A stretch of 64,000 bases of DNA, from the NCBI RefSeq assembly GCF_030718085.1, contig NZ_JAVAJF010000001.1, positions 186,001 through 250,000 of the forward strand. Direction: 5' to 3'. This stretch comes from Marinobacter sp. MDS2 (GTDB lineage Bacteria; Pseudomonadota; Gammaproteobacteria; Pseudomonadales; Oleiphilaceae). Position numbers and translations under genes: made by a program. Under the pieces are notes generated by a model. It was given only the letters and a program-made list of their open reading frames with translations. It made no database searches and was not told the origin of the DNA. Positions 41,759-51,529 of the stretch are shown in pieces. Numbering within the stretch: position 1 is the first letter of the stretch; every line of letters begins with the position of its first letter.

Positions 41759-41967
41759 GACGGTCTCCTGATTGAATAATGGTTGAGCGAGCACAACCGA
41801 TGCTCACCTTTCATGCGGGTATCATATGAAAAAAGGGGCGCAAATGCATCGGGTATCGGGCCAGCTTTCCTGCCGACAACGCATAAACATATAGATTGTC
41901 ATTCCTTCAGGTTATGAGTTGTTTGTTGTAGCCTTGAGGAATTCTGTACTAGCAATGCTGGAGAAAC

Positions 41968-42693
41968 ATGACTGATATCGATTCCCTCCGCACGGAACTG
42001 GACGGCCAAAGCCCCCGAGCGATTCTGAAAGCCGCCTTGGCACGTTACGACAACATCGCCATTTCTTTTAGTGGTGCTGAAGACGTAGTGCTGATCGAAA
42101 TGGCCCACAAACTGACGGACAACCTCAAGGTCTTCACACTGGACACCGGTCGGCTGCATCCCGAGACGTACGAGTTTATCGAAAAGGTTCGACAGCATTA
42201 CGGAATCGAGATTGAAGTGCTCTTCCCGGAGGCCGAAGCCGTTCAGAATCTTGTCGGCAAGAAAGGCATGTTCAGCTTCTACGAAGACGGCCATTCCGAA
42301 TGCTGTGGTATTCGCAAAGTGGCACCGCTGCGTAAAAAACTGGCCACCGTGGATGCTTGGATCACCGGACAGCGTCGCGACCAGAGCCCCGGAACACGCA
42401 ACGATGTCCCCGTGGTACAGATTGATGGCGCGTTTTCGACCGATGACAGGCCACTGGTGAAGTTCAACCCGTTGGCGAACTGGAGCTCCAAGGAAGTATG
42501 GGACTACATCCGGATGTCGGAAGCCCCTTACAACGCGCTCCACGAAAAAGGCTTTATCAGTATCGGTTGCCAGCCCTGCACCCGTCCGGTACTGCCGGGC
42601 CAGCATGAACGCGAGGGCCGCTGGTGGTGGGAAGAAGCCACTCATAAAGAATGCGGGCTGCACGCAGGGAACCTGATCGGAAAATCCGGCTAA
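41968..42693 (+). CDS. cysH: Adenylyl-sulfate (APS) reductase, CysH family
   Basis: Reduces activated sulfate to sulfite in cysteine synthesis. The 241 residues have the PP-loop FSGAEDV (34-40) and the catalytic Cys229 in KECGLH. They also have four more cysteines in two pairs, C112-C113 (SECCGIRK) and C201/C204 (GCQPCTRP). Those pairs bind a [4Fe-4S] cluster and mark the APS-using type instead of the PAPS-using enterobacterial type. It is convergent with cysB across a strong terminator and lies near thrH, the Pseudomonas order. Confidence 0.95.
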   Translation: MTDIDSLRTELDGQSPRAILKAALARYDNIAISFSGAEDVVLIEMAHKLTDNLKVFTLDTGRLHPETYEFIEKVRQHYGIEIEVLFPEAEAVQNLVGKKGMFSFYEDGHSECCGIRKVAPLRKKLATVDAWITGQRRDQSPGTRNDVPVVQIDGAFSTDDRPLVKFNPLANWSSKEVWDYIRMSEAPYNALHEKGFISIGCQPCTRPVLPGQHEREGRWWWEEATHKECGLHAGNLIGKSG

Positions 42694-42704
42694 TCGCGAA
42701 TCAC

Positions 42705-42745
42705 AAAAAAGCCCGCCCGTGTTGACGACACCGGCGGGCTTTTTT
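42705..42745. terminator. Bidirectional rho-independent terminator between cysH and cysB
   Basis: GCCCGCC (42711-42717) pairs with GGCGGGC (42733-42739), extended inward by GTGT/ACAC after one mismatch, and flanked by A6 on the left and T6 on the right. It is symmetric enough to serve both convergent genes. Confidence 0.93.
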
Positions 42746-42758
42746 GTTTCGTGCACGA

Positions 42759-43802
<1,044 letters not shown>

Positions 43803-43950
43803 TTTTTGGATATACATAGACACTCATCTTCAGTGTAGCTTAATTCCCTGCTTTCACAGCCCCGCCAGCAAGTTGCATTCGCTTTACTCTTGACTTGAGC
43901 GTGACAAAGCACACAATCGCTTATCGAAGCTATTTTGATTGTGCTGAACC

Positions 43951-46692
43951 ATGTTGCTAAACACCAAGTTCCTGAGACCTTCCCCCGATCGTCGCGCGGT
44001 TCGCAGAGAACGGCTAGACGTAATGTTGGATGCCTCAGAAGGCAAACGCTTGAACCTGATTGTTGCGCCCGCAGGCTTCGGCAAATCGACTCTGGCTAGC
44101 CAGTGGTGCGCTCAAAATACCGCTCGAACAGCCTGGTTGTCGCTGGACACCCATGACGACCAACCCCGCCAGTTCTGGCAGTACCTGATTGGAGCTTTTG
44201 AACACTCGGGGTTAATGGGGCTGGAAGACGCCAAAAAACAGCTCTCTCAAGAGTCCGGTGACGATCTGACGGCCGCGATCACCTGCTTGATCAACACACT
44301 GTCAACGGAAGGCGTGCCATGGTCTTTGGTGTTAGACGACTACCACGTTATTTCGGATGACGATATCCATCGTCAGCTTGCATGGTTTATCGATTACCTC
44401 CCCCCCGGCATTCTGATCACCATCGCATCTCGTACCGAACCTCCCTTGCCGCTGGCTCGCTGGCGTGTTCGCAGGCAAGTCCAGGACCTCTACCCGGGCT
44501 TGCTCGCATTTTCTGAAGACGAATGCCTTTCGTTTTTTCGTGACACCATGGCCATGGACCTTACGGAAGAAGAGGTCCTATCCATTGCCCAACGCACGGA
44601 AGGCTGGGTAGCGGCTATGCAGCTCTCGGCACTGTCGGGCAAAGCAGGACAAGCATCGCAGAGCCAAAGCACCCTGACCGCACCGATTGCTCTGGAAGGC
44701 AAACTGATCAGTGATTATGTCTTGTCCGAAGTGCTTGACCAGCTGCCCGATCCACTCACGGATTTCCTGCTCGACACATCCTGTTGTCCGAGACTGTGTG
44801 CTTCGCTCTGTAATTTCATCCGGGAACGGGCAGACAGCGAGGAGATGCTTGAGTCTTTACTGGCCCAGAATCTGTTTATCATTCCTCTGGATAACCGCAA
44901 CGGCTGGTTTCGTTACCACGATTTATTCCGCGAAGCCTTGGCGGCACGCGCCCGCATCATCAATCACGAGAGGGCTGAAACCCTGCAGCGGCGCACCGTA
45001 AACTGGCTACTCAGCCACGGTCACGTACAAGAAGCGATAGGCCAGATTGTCAGCAGTCAGGACACCGAACGTTTGGCCCAGGTATTGGCTGAACACGGCA
45101 ACAACCTGATTCACGGCGGCTTTCATTTGCCCGTACTGGAATGGCTGAAGCTCTTGCCTGAGGATCGGGTTCAGGAAAGCCCGCAACTGATGATGCTGCA
45201 GGTGTGGGGGCTCTATTTTGCCAACCGGGTTGAAAAACTCGAGCCGATTCTGGGCGAAGTAGAAAACCTACTGGACCGACAGGTCGCAGATTCCCACCCG
45301 AATGCTGAAGGTGCGCTGGCGATCCACGCCGAGTTGTCGCTGATGCGCTCGTACCTGGCCCGCAGCCGGAATGACGAGCAAAATGCGTCGGATCTCACTC
45401 GCCAGGCACTGAAAGATATCGACCACAACCAGATTCCACTGAAATCTGTCACCTATTACGGCCTAGGGCTAGATGACTTCGGCAAGGGTGAACTTAACGA
45501 CGCTCAAGAAGCGTTGGAGGCGGCCATCCGGTTTGGACAGGTGGAACGCAAACCCAGCACGGTACTATCTTCCGGGGGCCTTTTGGCATGGATCCAGTAT
45601 CATCGCGGTGACACCGATCTTGCGCTGGACACCACCACACGAATACGCAGCTGGGTTGATGAGCATTACTCCGATCCAAGCCAACCCCGCCTGATTTCAT
45701 GCTGGCAAAATTCCGCGTTGACGGAAATCTACCGGGAACGGAACGAACTGGAACTGGCCGCCAGTTATCTTTCGCCGCTACTTGAGCATGTCGAGAACGG
45801 CACCGAACCAGGCCAGCACGTAGTTATTCAATACGTTCGTGGACATTTAGCCTTCAGCAAAGGGAACCTGGAAACCGCCATTGAATGTTTGGAAGATGCG
45901 CTGTTCGTGGGTAACAAACGCCGGGAACATATTGTCTTCGAGCCGCCGGCGGTTTCTGCCTTGCTAGCCCGTTGCTATCTGGCCGCAGGTGATCAGGCGA
46001 AAGCCATGCGCTGTATTGAGCCGGCCATACAGCACCCGGCAAATAATCCGCTGAACCGTGAGCAAAATCAGATTTCGTTGGCACGCACGCTTATTTCCGG
46101 TGGGCGATGCCGCGAAGCACAAGATACGCTTTCAGCACTGATTCCCATTGCCGAACGCAACGCCCACAATCGCCATCTGGTCGAAATCCTCTTGGTTTAC
46201 GCAGAAGCCCTTCAGCAGGAGGGCCGAGCAGCAGAAGCATCCGCCATGCTCGAACGGGCGCTCGATCAGGCTGAAAACGCTGGCTTTATGCGGTTGTTCG
46301 CTGAAGAAAACGACAGACTAAAAAGATTGCTGCTCGAATTACCGCGCTTGAGAGCACCCGGGCGCTGGAATCGCGAGCTGCTCACCATGCTCAAAGATCA
46401 AAACGCCACCCTCAACCCGCTGACGCAAGAGCCCGTAACTCAGCGTGCGACTGGCCCTTCTGATTCCGAGCAACCCTCGCCATTAGTAGAGCCCCTCAGC
46501 CTTCGGGAACAAGAAGTTCTTCAGCTCATCAATCAGGGGTTGGCCAACAAAGACATTGCGATGACGATGTCGGTAGCACCTGCCACCGTAAAAGCCCATA
46601 TTCGGAACCTTTATAGCAAGCTGGGCGTGGGCCGCAGAACAGAAGCGCTGGCCAAAGCACGAGAACTCGGACTACTCGACCAGTCATCCTAA
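43951..46692 (+). CDS. MalT-type (LAL) LuxR-family transcriptional regulator
   Basis: Large ATP-dependent activator of the MalT/AlkS class. The 913 residues run: STAND ATPase with Walker A APAGFGKST at 39-47 and a Walker B-like SLVLDDYHV; a long helical TPR-like sensor (about 350-810); and a C-terminal LuxR helix-turn-helix from about 848 (LSLREQEVLQLINQGLANKD, then VAPATVKAHIRNLYSKLGVG). The ATG at 43951 has a poor ribosome site. No target operon lies beside it. A LuxR regulator of this size is known near cysB in Pseudomonas. Its stop codon overlaps a CRP-like palindrome. Effector unknown. Confidence 0.9.
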   Translation: MLLNTKFLRPSPDRRAVRRERLDVMLDASEGKRLNLIVAPAGFGKSTLASQWCAQNTARTAWLSLDTHDDQPRQFWQYLIGAFEHSGLMGLEDAKKQLSQESGDDLTAAITCLINTLSTEGVPWSLVLDDYHVISDDDIHRQLAWFIDYLPPGILITIASRTEPPLPLARWRVRRQVQDLYPGLLAFSEDECLSFFRDTMAMDLTEEEVLSIAQRTEGWVAAMQLSALSGKAGQASQSQSTLTAPIALEGKLISDYVLSEVLDQLPDPLTDFLLDTSCCPRLCASLCNFIRERADSEEMLESLLAQNLFIIPLDNRNGWFRYHDLFREALAARARIINHERAETLQRRTVNWLLSHGHVQEAIGQIVSSQDTERLAQVLAEHGNNLIHGGFHLPVLEWLKLLPEDRVQESPQLMMLQVWGLYFANRVEKLEPILGEVENLLDRQVADSHPNAEGALAIHAELSLMRSYLARSRNDEQNASDLTRQALKDIDHNQIPLKSVTYYGLGLDDFGKGELNDAQEALEAAIRFGQVERKPSTVLSSGGLLAWIQYHRGDTDLALDTTTRIRSWVDEHYSDPSQPRLISCWQNSALTEIYRERNELELAASYLSPLLEHVENGTEPGQHVVIQYVRGHLAFSKGNLETAIECLEDALFVGNKRREHIVFEPPAVSALLARCYLAAGDQAKAMRCIEPAIQHPANNPLNREQNQISLARTLISGGRCREAQDTLSALIPIAERNAHNRHLVEILLVYAEALQQEGRAAEASAMLERALDQAENAGFMRLFAEENDRLKRLLLELPRLRAPGRWNRELLTMLKDQNATLNPLTQEPVTQRATGPSDSEQPSPLVEPLSLREQEVLQLINQGLANKDIAMTMSVAPATVKAHIRNLYSKLGVGRRTEALAKARELGLLDQSS

Positions 46693-46714
46693 AGTGTGAC
46701 TTGCATCACACTTT
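46691..46714 (+). promoter_or_regulatory. Near-ideal CRP/Vfr-like palindrome
   Basis: AAAGTGTGA, six bases, then TCACACTTT: perfect 9-bp arms with the TGTGA-N6-TCACA core of the E. coli CRP site. It overlaps the stop of the MalT-type gene. No protein gene follows on the plus strand, and the terminator at 46888 bounds a possible small transcript. The palindrome is seen directly; the binding protein is inferred. Confidence 0.72.
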
Positions 46715-46774
46715 TCTCACATTAAGCCTACCCACTACGCCTTTAGGACGATCCCCTTACGCCCCTTTACGCCT

Positions 46775-46919
46775 TATTATTAATCCACAGTGAGGTTAAC
46801 GTCTCACACGAGATCTGAAACTCAGGCCTTCAGTCTCCTTGTTGTGCGTTGTTTGGACGCCCGGGTTCGTTTAGAACCCTTTCTACAAGAGCCGCCCTCA
46901 CGGGCTGGCTCTTTTTTTT
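46775..46919 (+). ncRNA. Candidate CRP-linked small RNA
   Basis: Between a TATTAT -10-like box (46775-46780, start near 46787) and a strong terminator (46888-46919), there is no supported gene. The ~130-nt transcript would fold into separate hairpins: GTGAG/CTCAC near 46790-46808, CTGAA/TTCAG around 46815-46833, and the perfect GGGTTC/GAACCC stem at 46863-46879. The region between them (CAGTCTCCTTGTTG) is single-stranded-looking and has an anti-Shine-Dalgarno-like CTCCTT. The U8 tail is what Hfq binds in many sRNAs. The start site is uncertain: the CRP-like site centre is about 84 bases upstream and the -35 is weak. No known sRNA family is recognised. Confidence 0.5.
46888..46919 (+). terminator. 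Strong rho-independent terminator after the gene-free stretch
   Basis: AGAGCC pairs with GGCTCT and GCCC with GGGC around TCAC, with a single bulged T, followed by eight T residues (46912-46919). It points in the plus direction, where no gene lies between the LuxR-type gene and this point. It is too asymmetric to be the dinG terminator. Confidence 0.92.
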
Positions 46920-46935
46920 ACAGTTTTAGACGGGA

Positions 46936-49113
46936 CTAATGCTCGATTAACCGGCGGAACGGAGGCAACGCATCCAGAAGCAGCTGGCCGTAACGTCTGG
47001 CGACAATGCGGCGATCAAGAATGGTCACACGGCCAGTATCTTGCTCGGTTCGCAGCAGACGCCCTACGGCCTGCACCAACTTGACCGACGCATCCGGTAC
47101 GGTGATCTCCATAAAGGGATTGCCACCTCGTTGAGTCACCCATTCCGCTAAACTGGCTTCGATGGGATCGTCCGGCACCGAAAACGGCAAACGGGTAATC
47201 ACCACGTGATGCAGATATTTACCGGGCAGATCGATACCTTCAGCAAAACTGGCCACGCCAAAGAGTACGCTGGCCTTACCTTCATCGATCCGACTGCAAT
47301 GGGTTCGAAGCACTTCGTTCTTGGCCATATCGTCCTGAGTCAGAATCAACTCCGGATATTCCGGTGCCAGCGCATCCCTCACCTGCTGCATTTGCCGGCG
47401 AGAGGTGAACAGCACCAAAGTGGCCTTTTCGCCCGCCCATAAATCCGGCAGGCGTTTAACCAACGCATCGCCAAACCCGTCGTCCGTTGGCATGGCTTCA
47501 ATGGCTGGCACTTCCACCGTAGCCATTTCGTTATATCTGAACGAACTGGGCACTACCATGTACCGGCTTGCTTCCGGAAGCCCTGCCCGTGAGCGCAGAC
47601 GGTCAAACCGGCCCAACGCGGTCAAGGTTGCGCTGGTCAATACCGCGCCATAAACGCGCGACCATAAGCGCGAATACAACAGGTTGTCGGCCAGCACAGG
47701 TGAACTGAACAACGTGATATCTTCGGCGTGCTCCCATCGCTGACGAACCGACCAGCGTGCCGCCGGAGGGCCTTTTCGCGGAACCGGTTGGGCGCTTTCG
47801 TCCTGATCTGGTTTCGCCGCAACGTTCCCCTCGGACCAGGCTTCCCATAATCGGAGCTGTTCTTCTGCCCGGCTATGAAATGCTCCGATCACCGGGTACC
47901 AAGATTCGGCCGTATCACGGTCCAGTTCCGGGTCTTTGCGCTCATCGAACGCACTTTGCAGCTCCTCAACCAAGGTTCCGAGATTGCGACACAAACCGGC
48001 TGTGACAATTCGGGTTTCGCCAGCCAATTCGGCAAGGCTATCCGGCAACTCGCCTTCCGGGTACCGCCACTGAGCACTCCGGCGTTCCTCATTGAAATCC
48101 CAGCCGGTATTGTCTTCCACCTCTTCGTATACTTTGGCCAACGCAATATCGAGATCCCGACCCGCCAAACTGATTTTCTCGACGGCTTTAGCTGCCTGAG
48201 AACCTCCCGGCAGCCACGGCTGCATTTTAACCAACGCCTGCGACAGCTGTTTCAGCCACTGGCGCGTCGCGCTCAACGGGACCGAAGCCGCGAAATGGTT
48301 CAGCGCTTTATCCGGAAGATGGTGCGCCTCATCAAAAATAAACAAGGCATTTTCCGGTTCTGGAAGAATCGCACCGCCGCCCAATGCGAGGTCTGCCAAC
48401 ACCAGATCGTGGTTAGCCACCACAATATCGGCATCGTCGAGATCTTTTCGGGCCTCGAAAAAAGCGCAGCTATCGAAGTAAGCGCAATGTCTATTGGTGC
48501 ACTGGCGGTGGTCGGTGGTGACCTGACGCCAAATTTCGTCGGGGATCTGCTCCGGCCAATGGTCACGATCTCCGTCCCATTCCCGAGAACCGTAGCTGCC
48601 GAGCATTTTTTCAAATGTAGCCCGACTACTGGCTTCATCATCGACCGGGCTATCCAGCAGGAACAGAGGCATGGTGTCGCTATCGCCGTGCCCTTCATCG
48701 TGTAGGCGCGCCTCCAGCCGAGACATGCATAAATACCGGCCGCGGCCTTTGGCGAGGGTCCAGTTGAACTTTAATTTGCTGTGTTTACGCAGGTCGGGCA
48801 GATCTTTGAGAACAATCTGGTCTTGCAGGGCCACGGTGGCTGTGGAAATCACCAGCGTCTTACCCAATGCCTTGGCCACTGGAATTGCCGAAATCAGATA
48901 CGCCAGTGTTTTACCTGTACCGGTACCAGCTTCCACCACACACGCAGACGCGGGCGACGTGCGCAGACCATCGTTATCGGTAATCTCTCCCATGTAACGG
49001 GCAATTTCGGCGATCATCAAGCGCTGGCCATAGCGGGCACGCACGCCCTTGCCGGCTAAAACGTCTCGATACGCTTGCTGAATATCCTGTTTAACGTCGT
49101 CGGTTAGCGCCAT
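46936..49113 (-). CDS. dinG: ATP-dependent DNA helicase DinG
   Basis: Superfamily 2 iron-sulfur helicase, XPD-like, that unwinds D-loops, R-loops and G-quadruplexes. The 725 residues contain Walker A EAGTGTGKT at 61-69, four cluster cysteines (C129, C205, C210, C216), the DEAH box in FIFDEAHHLP, and the C-terminal motif VQAVGRLLRTEQDTGRV. Its ATG shares one base with the gspB stop (TAATG), so it is coupled to the mlaA-patatin-gspA-gspB run although unrelated in function. Confidence 0.96.
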   Translation of the reverse strand: MALTDDVKQDIQQAYRDVLAGKGVRARYGQRLMIAEIARYMGEITDNDGLRTSPASACVVEAGTGTGKTLAYLISAIPVAKALGKTLVISTATVALQDQIVLKDLPDLRKHSKLKFNWTLAKGRGRYLCMSRLEARLHDEGHGDSDTMPLFLLDSPVDDEASSRATFEKMLGSYGSREWDGDRDHWPEQIPDEIWRQVTTDHRQCTNRHCAYFDSCAFFEARKDLDDADIVVANHDLVLADLALGGGAILPEPENALFIFDEAHHLPDKALNHFAASVPLSATRQWLKQLSQALVKMQPWLPGGSQAAKAVEKISLAGRDLDIALAKVYEEVEDNTGWDFNEERRSAQWRYPEGELPDSLAELAGETRIVTAGLCRNLGTLVEELQSAFDERKDPELDRDTAESWYPVIGAFHSRAEEQLRLWEAWSEGNVAAKPDQDESAQPVPRKGPPAARWSVRQRWEHAEDITLFSSPVLADNLLYSRLWSRVYGAVLTSATLTALGRFDRLRSRAGLPEASRYMVVPSSFRYNEMATVEVPAIEAMPTDDGFGDALVKRLPDLWAGEKATLVLFTSRRQMQQVRDALAPEYPELILTQDDMAKNEVLRTHCSRIDEGKASVLFGVASFAEGIDLPGKYLHHVVITRLPFSVPDDPIEASLAEWVTQRGGNPFMEITVPDASVKLVQAVGRLLRTEQDTGRVTILDRRIVARRYGQLLLDALPPFRRLIEH

Positions 49114-49829
49114 TATCGGGGGCTCACCCAGTCACGAACGATTCCAACCCGAAACCGCTGGCCATTTTTGCTCAGCACCACACCGTCTTCAGTGATGTTT
49201 TCAACCAACAACGAGCCCAGGCTTTGGCCGGTTCGCAAATATCGGTTGTTGATCATCACCCGGCTGGCAGTAGGGTCTGAGGAATAGATATGGCTGTTGA
49301 AGGTCAAATCAGGAACACTCTTTTGGAACGAAAGCGGCAATTCTACCAGATGCGGCACCCGTTCTTGGGGCCGTGTTTGTACGGGTGCGGGTGGCCTTTG
49401 TTGCTCAGACTGGCTGGGCACAATAATGGTTGGCTGTTCGAATCGAGGTTCATTCAACCCGGATTCTGCAACCGCTTGCGGCGATTCAACAGGCACAACC
49501 GGAACTTGATTGACCGGCTCTGGCTGAAATTCTGGCTCAGGCTTTGCCTCGGCCTGTGAAGCGCGCACAGGCGCTCCCGGGGAGGCTACCGCATCAGACT
49601 CAACAGTGCCTGCTGATATCGCAGTTGTCTCCGGAACTGGCCTTGAGGGCCAAAACACATACGCTAACACTGCGGCGTTGATGATTAACGCCAACACCAC
49701 CCAGACCACCGCCGATACCGGCTTCTTCTTGGGGCGATAGATCATCTGTACCTGTTGGCCAAGATCTGGCGCTTTACCCTGACGGCGTTCTGCTTCGGAT
49801 TTTCTTAAAGCGTCGAGTATGTATGACAT
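49113..49829 (-). CDS. gspB: General secretion pathway protein GspB (ExeB-like)
   Basis: Inner-membrane partner of GspA in assembling the type II secretion secretin in some bacteria. The 238 residues begin MSYILDALRKSEAERRQGKA, the GspB signature. One membrane helix is at about 39-60, then a Pro/Glu/Gln-rich linker, then the conserved C-terminal domain (LVELPLSFQKSVPDL, VMINNRYLRTGQSLG, VVLSKNGQRFRVGI). It starts three bases after gspA. No other type II secretion gene is in the window. Confidence 0.92.
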   Translation of the reverse strand: MSYILDALRKSEAERRQGKAPDLGQQVQMIYRPKKKPVSAVVWVVLALIINAAVLAYVFWPSRPVPETTAISAGTVESDAVASPGAPVRASQAEAKPEPEFQPEPVNQVPVVPVESPQAVAESGLNEPRFEQPTIIVPSQSEQQRPPAPVQTRPQERVPHLVELPLSFQKSVPDLTFNSHIYSSDPTASRVMINNRYLRTGQSLGSLLVENITEDGVVLSKNGQRFRVGIVRDWVSPR

Positions 49830-49832
49830 AAC

Positions 49833-51524
49833 TTAGCTGCTTCCCGCCGCCGATTCAGCCACTAACCGCGGTCCATCGACGCCCAGGTCGTTATGAATCT
49901 GAATAATGGTCATCGCACCGGGAATGCCATCCACCGTTAACCCGCGCTGCTTTTGATACCAGCGTACCTGGTCGGTCATGCCTAAGCGTTTGATTCGGTC
50001 AGATTCCTGCGCAGTGCTGGCAAAACGATCAGCCAGCTCCATCATTTTGGAGCTGATCCACAGCGTTTGGCCTTTTTTATCAGCGTAAACGCCGTCACCG
50101 CTCTTGTATTCAGGCGCACGCCATAGAATCCGGAACTCTCCGAACCAATACTGTTCAACTTGGCGGAATTCAACGGTAACCGGCCCGTCCGCTGTCTTGA
50201 GGGTGGCTTGATCACCTTCCAGCGCCTGCAAAACAACCTGGACATCCTGCCCGGGCGCTATACGCAGGTTCAGGATCGCGGGACGGTTAAGAAATTCTAA
50301 AGTTCGGCGCGCTCCCTCACGCTGCAAACATTCCAAGCCAACGTTCTGAGCATGCTGGCAGGGATAAGGTGCGACTTCGGGATGGTAAACCTTTCCCCAT
50401 AAATCAAATAACTTAATGTACGAATCCTGTAGCGAAAGCCCGTGTTGTTCCGGGATAAACTCTGTCTTGTTGAATCCGGGAGGCTCAACCGGATTCTGCG
50501 CCACCGGAGCCGCCACCTCCTCAGGCGTGGTCGCGGCCACAACCCGCTCAATAACACCGGAAACCGATTGTTCGTCATCGCCCTCTGCAAAGTATCCATG
50601 CTGCGGAATATCTAACACCCATAGCGTGCTGATAATCGCGATCAATACCGAGGCAACCACCAGCCACAAATGACTGACGCTGTCTCCGAAACCGGCACGT
50701 TTCCGGGTACGAGGCTTCATGCCCCCACTGACTTCCTTGGCCGCCCGCTTGATGTGCAGCGTGGTAATTTGGTGTTCGCCCTCCGCGTAGGCCCCCAGCA
50801 GCGCACGATCACTGATCAGGTTGATCAGTCGCGGCACGCCTTGGCTGGCACTGTAGAGCTTACGAATGGCCCCGGGCGTGAACAAATCCCCTCTGAGCCC
50901 GGCAACGCTGACCCGGTATTGCAAATAGGCGGGGAGTTCCGCCTTATCGATTGCATCCAGATGGTAACGCGCTGTAACCCGTTGGTTGAGTTGTCGCAGC
51001 TCGGGCAACGCCAGAATATCCTGCAACTCGGGCTGCCCCAGCAGAACAATCTGCAGCAGTTTTTTTTCGGCAGTCTCAAGATTCGTTAGCAGGCGCAGCT
51101 GTTCCAGAACATCGGCAGACAGATTCTGCGCTTCATCAATAATGAGAACTTTGTGGCGGCCCGCAGCGTGAGCTTTTAACAAGTCGGCATTGATGGCATC
51201 GACCAGCACCTTGATGCTTGCATCCGGAGCGTGGGTAATTTCCAGCTCATCGCAGACCGCCGACAGTAACTCTCGCGCTGAAAGGCGAGGATTGAGTATC
51301 AGCGCAATATCAACGTGGTCAGGGGCATTATCCAAAAAGCAGCGGCATACGGTGGTTTTGCCTGTGCCCACTTCGCCCGTGATTACAATAAATCCACCCT
51401 GCCCCTGCACGCCATACATGAGGTGCGCGAGGGCTTCTTTGTGACGATCACTCAGATACAGGTATCGCGGATCCGGGGCTATAGAAAAAGGCGGCTCTCG
51501 AAAACCAAAAAAATCGTAGTACAT
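49833..51524 (-). CDS. gspA: ExeA/GspA-like AAA ATPase with peptidoglycan-binding domain
   Basis: Inner-membrane ATPase that with GspB helps place the secretin through the peptidoglycan. The 563 residues begin MYYDFFGFREPPFSIAPDPR, with Walker A GEVGTGKTT at 50-58 and Walker B HKVLIIDEAQNLS. A single membrane helix is at about 286-305, a periplasmic linker follows, and a PG_binding_1-type domain is at ~515-555 (RWYQKQRGLTVDGIPGAMT). It is coupled with gspB. The general role is family knowledge; the secreted cargo here is unknown. Confidence 0.92.
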   Translation of the reverse strand: MYYDFFGFREPPFSIAPDPRYLYLSDRHKEALAHLMYGVQGQGGFIVITGEVGTGKTTVCRCFLDNAPDHVDIALILNPRLSARELLSAVCDELEITHAPDASIKVLVDAINADLLKAHAAGRHKVLIIDEAQNLSADVLEQLRLLTNLETAEKKLLQIVLLGQPELQDILALPELRQLNQRVTARYHLDAIDKAELPAYLQYRVSVAGLRGDLFTPGAIRKLYSASQGVPRLINLISDRALLGAYAEGEHQITTLHIKRAAKEVSGGMKPRTRKRAGFGDSVSHLWLVVASVLIAIISTLWVLDIPQHGYFAEGDDEQSVSGVIERVVAATTPEEVAAPVAQNPVEPPGFNKTEFIPEQHGLSLQDSYIKLFDLWGKVYHPEVAPYPCQHAQNVGLECLQREGARRTLEFLNRPAILNLRIAPGQDVQVVLQALEGDQATLKTADGPVTVEFRQVEQYWFGEFRILWRAPEYKSGDGVYADKKGQTLWISSKMMELADRFASTAQESDRIKRLGMTDQVRWYQKQRGLTVDGIPGAMTIIQIHNDLGVDGPRLVAESAAGSS

Positions 51525-51529
51525 GGGTC

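Noticed and set aside
41899..42756. 285-codon open frame antisense to cysH
   Set aside because: It covers cysH, which has full active-site motifs; the antisense protein has no recognisable domain.
46790..46942. Open frame starting GTG 46790 inside the candidate sRNA
   Set aside because: It has no ribosome site and reads straight through the strong terminator, so it is not a plausible protein.
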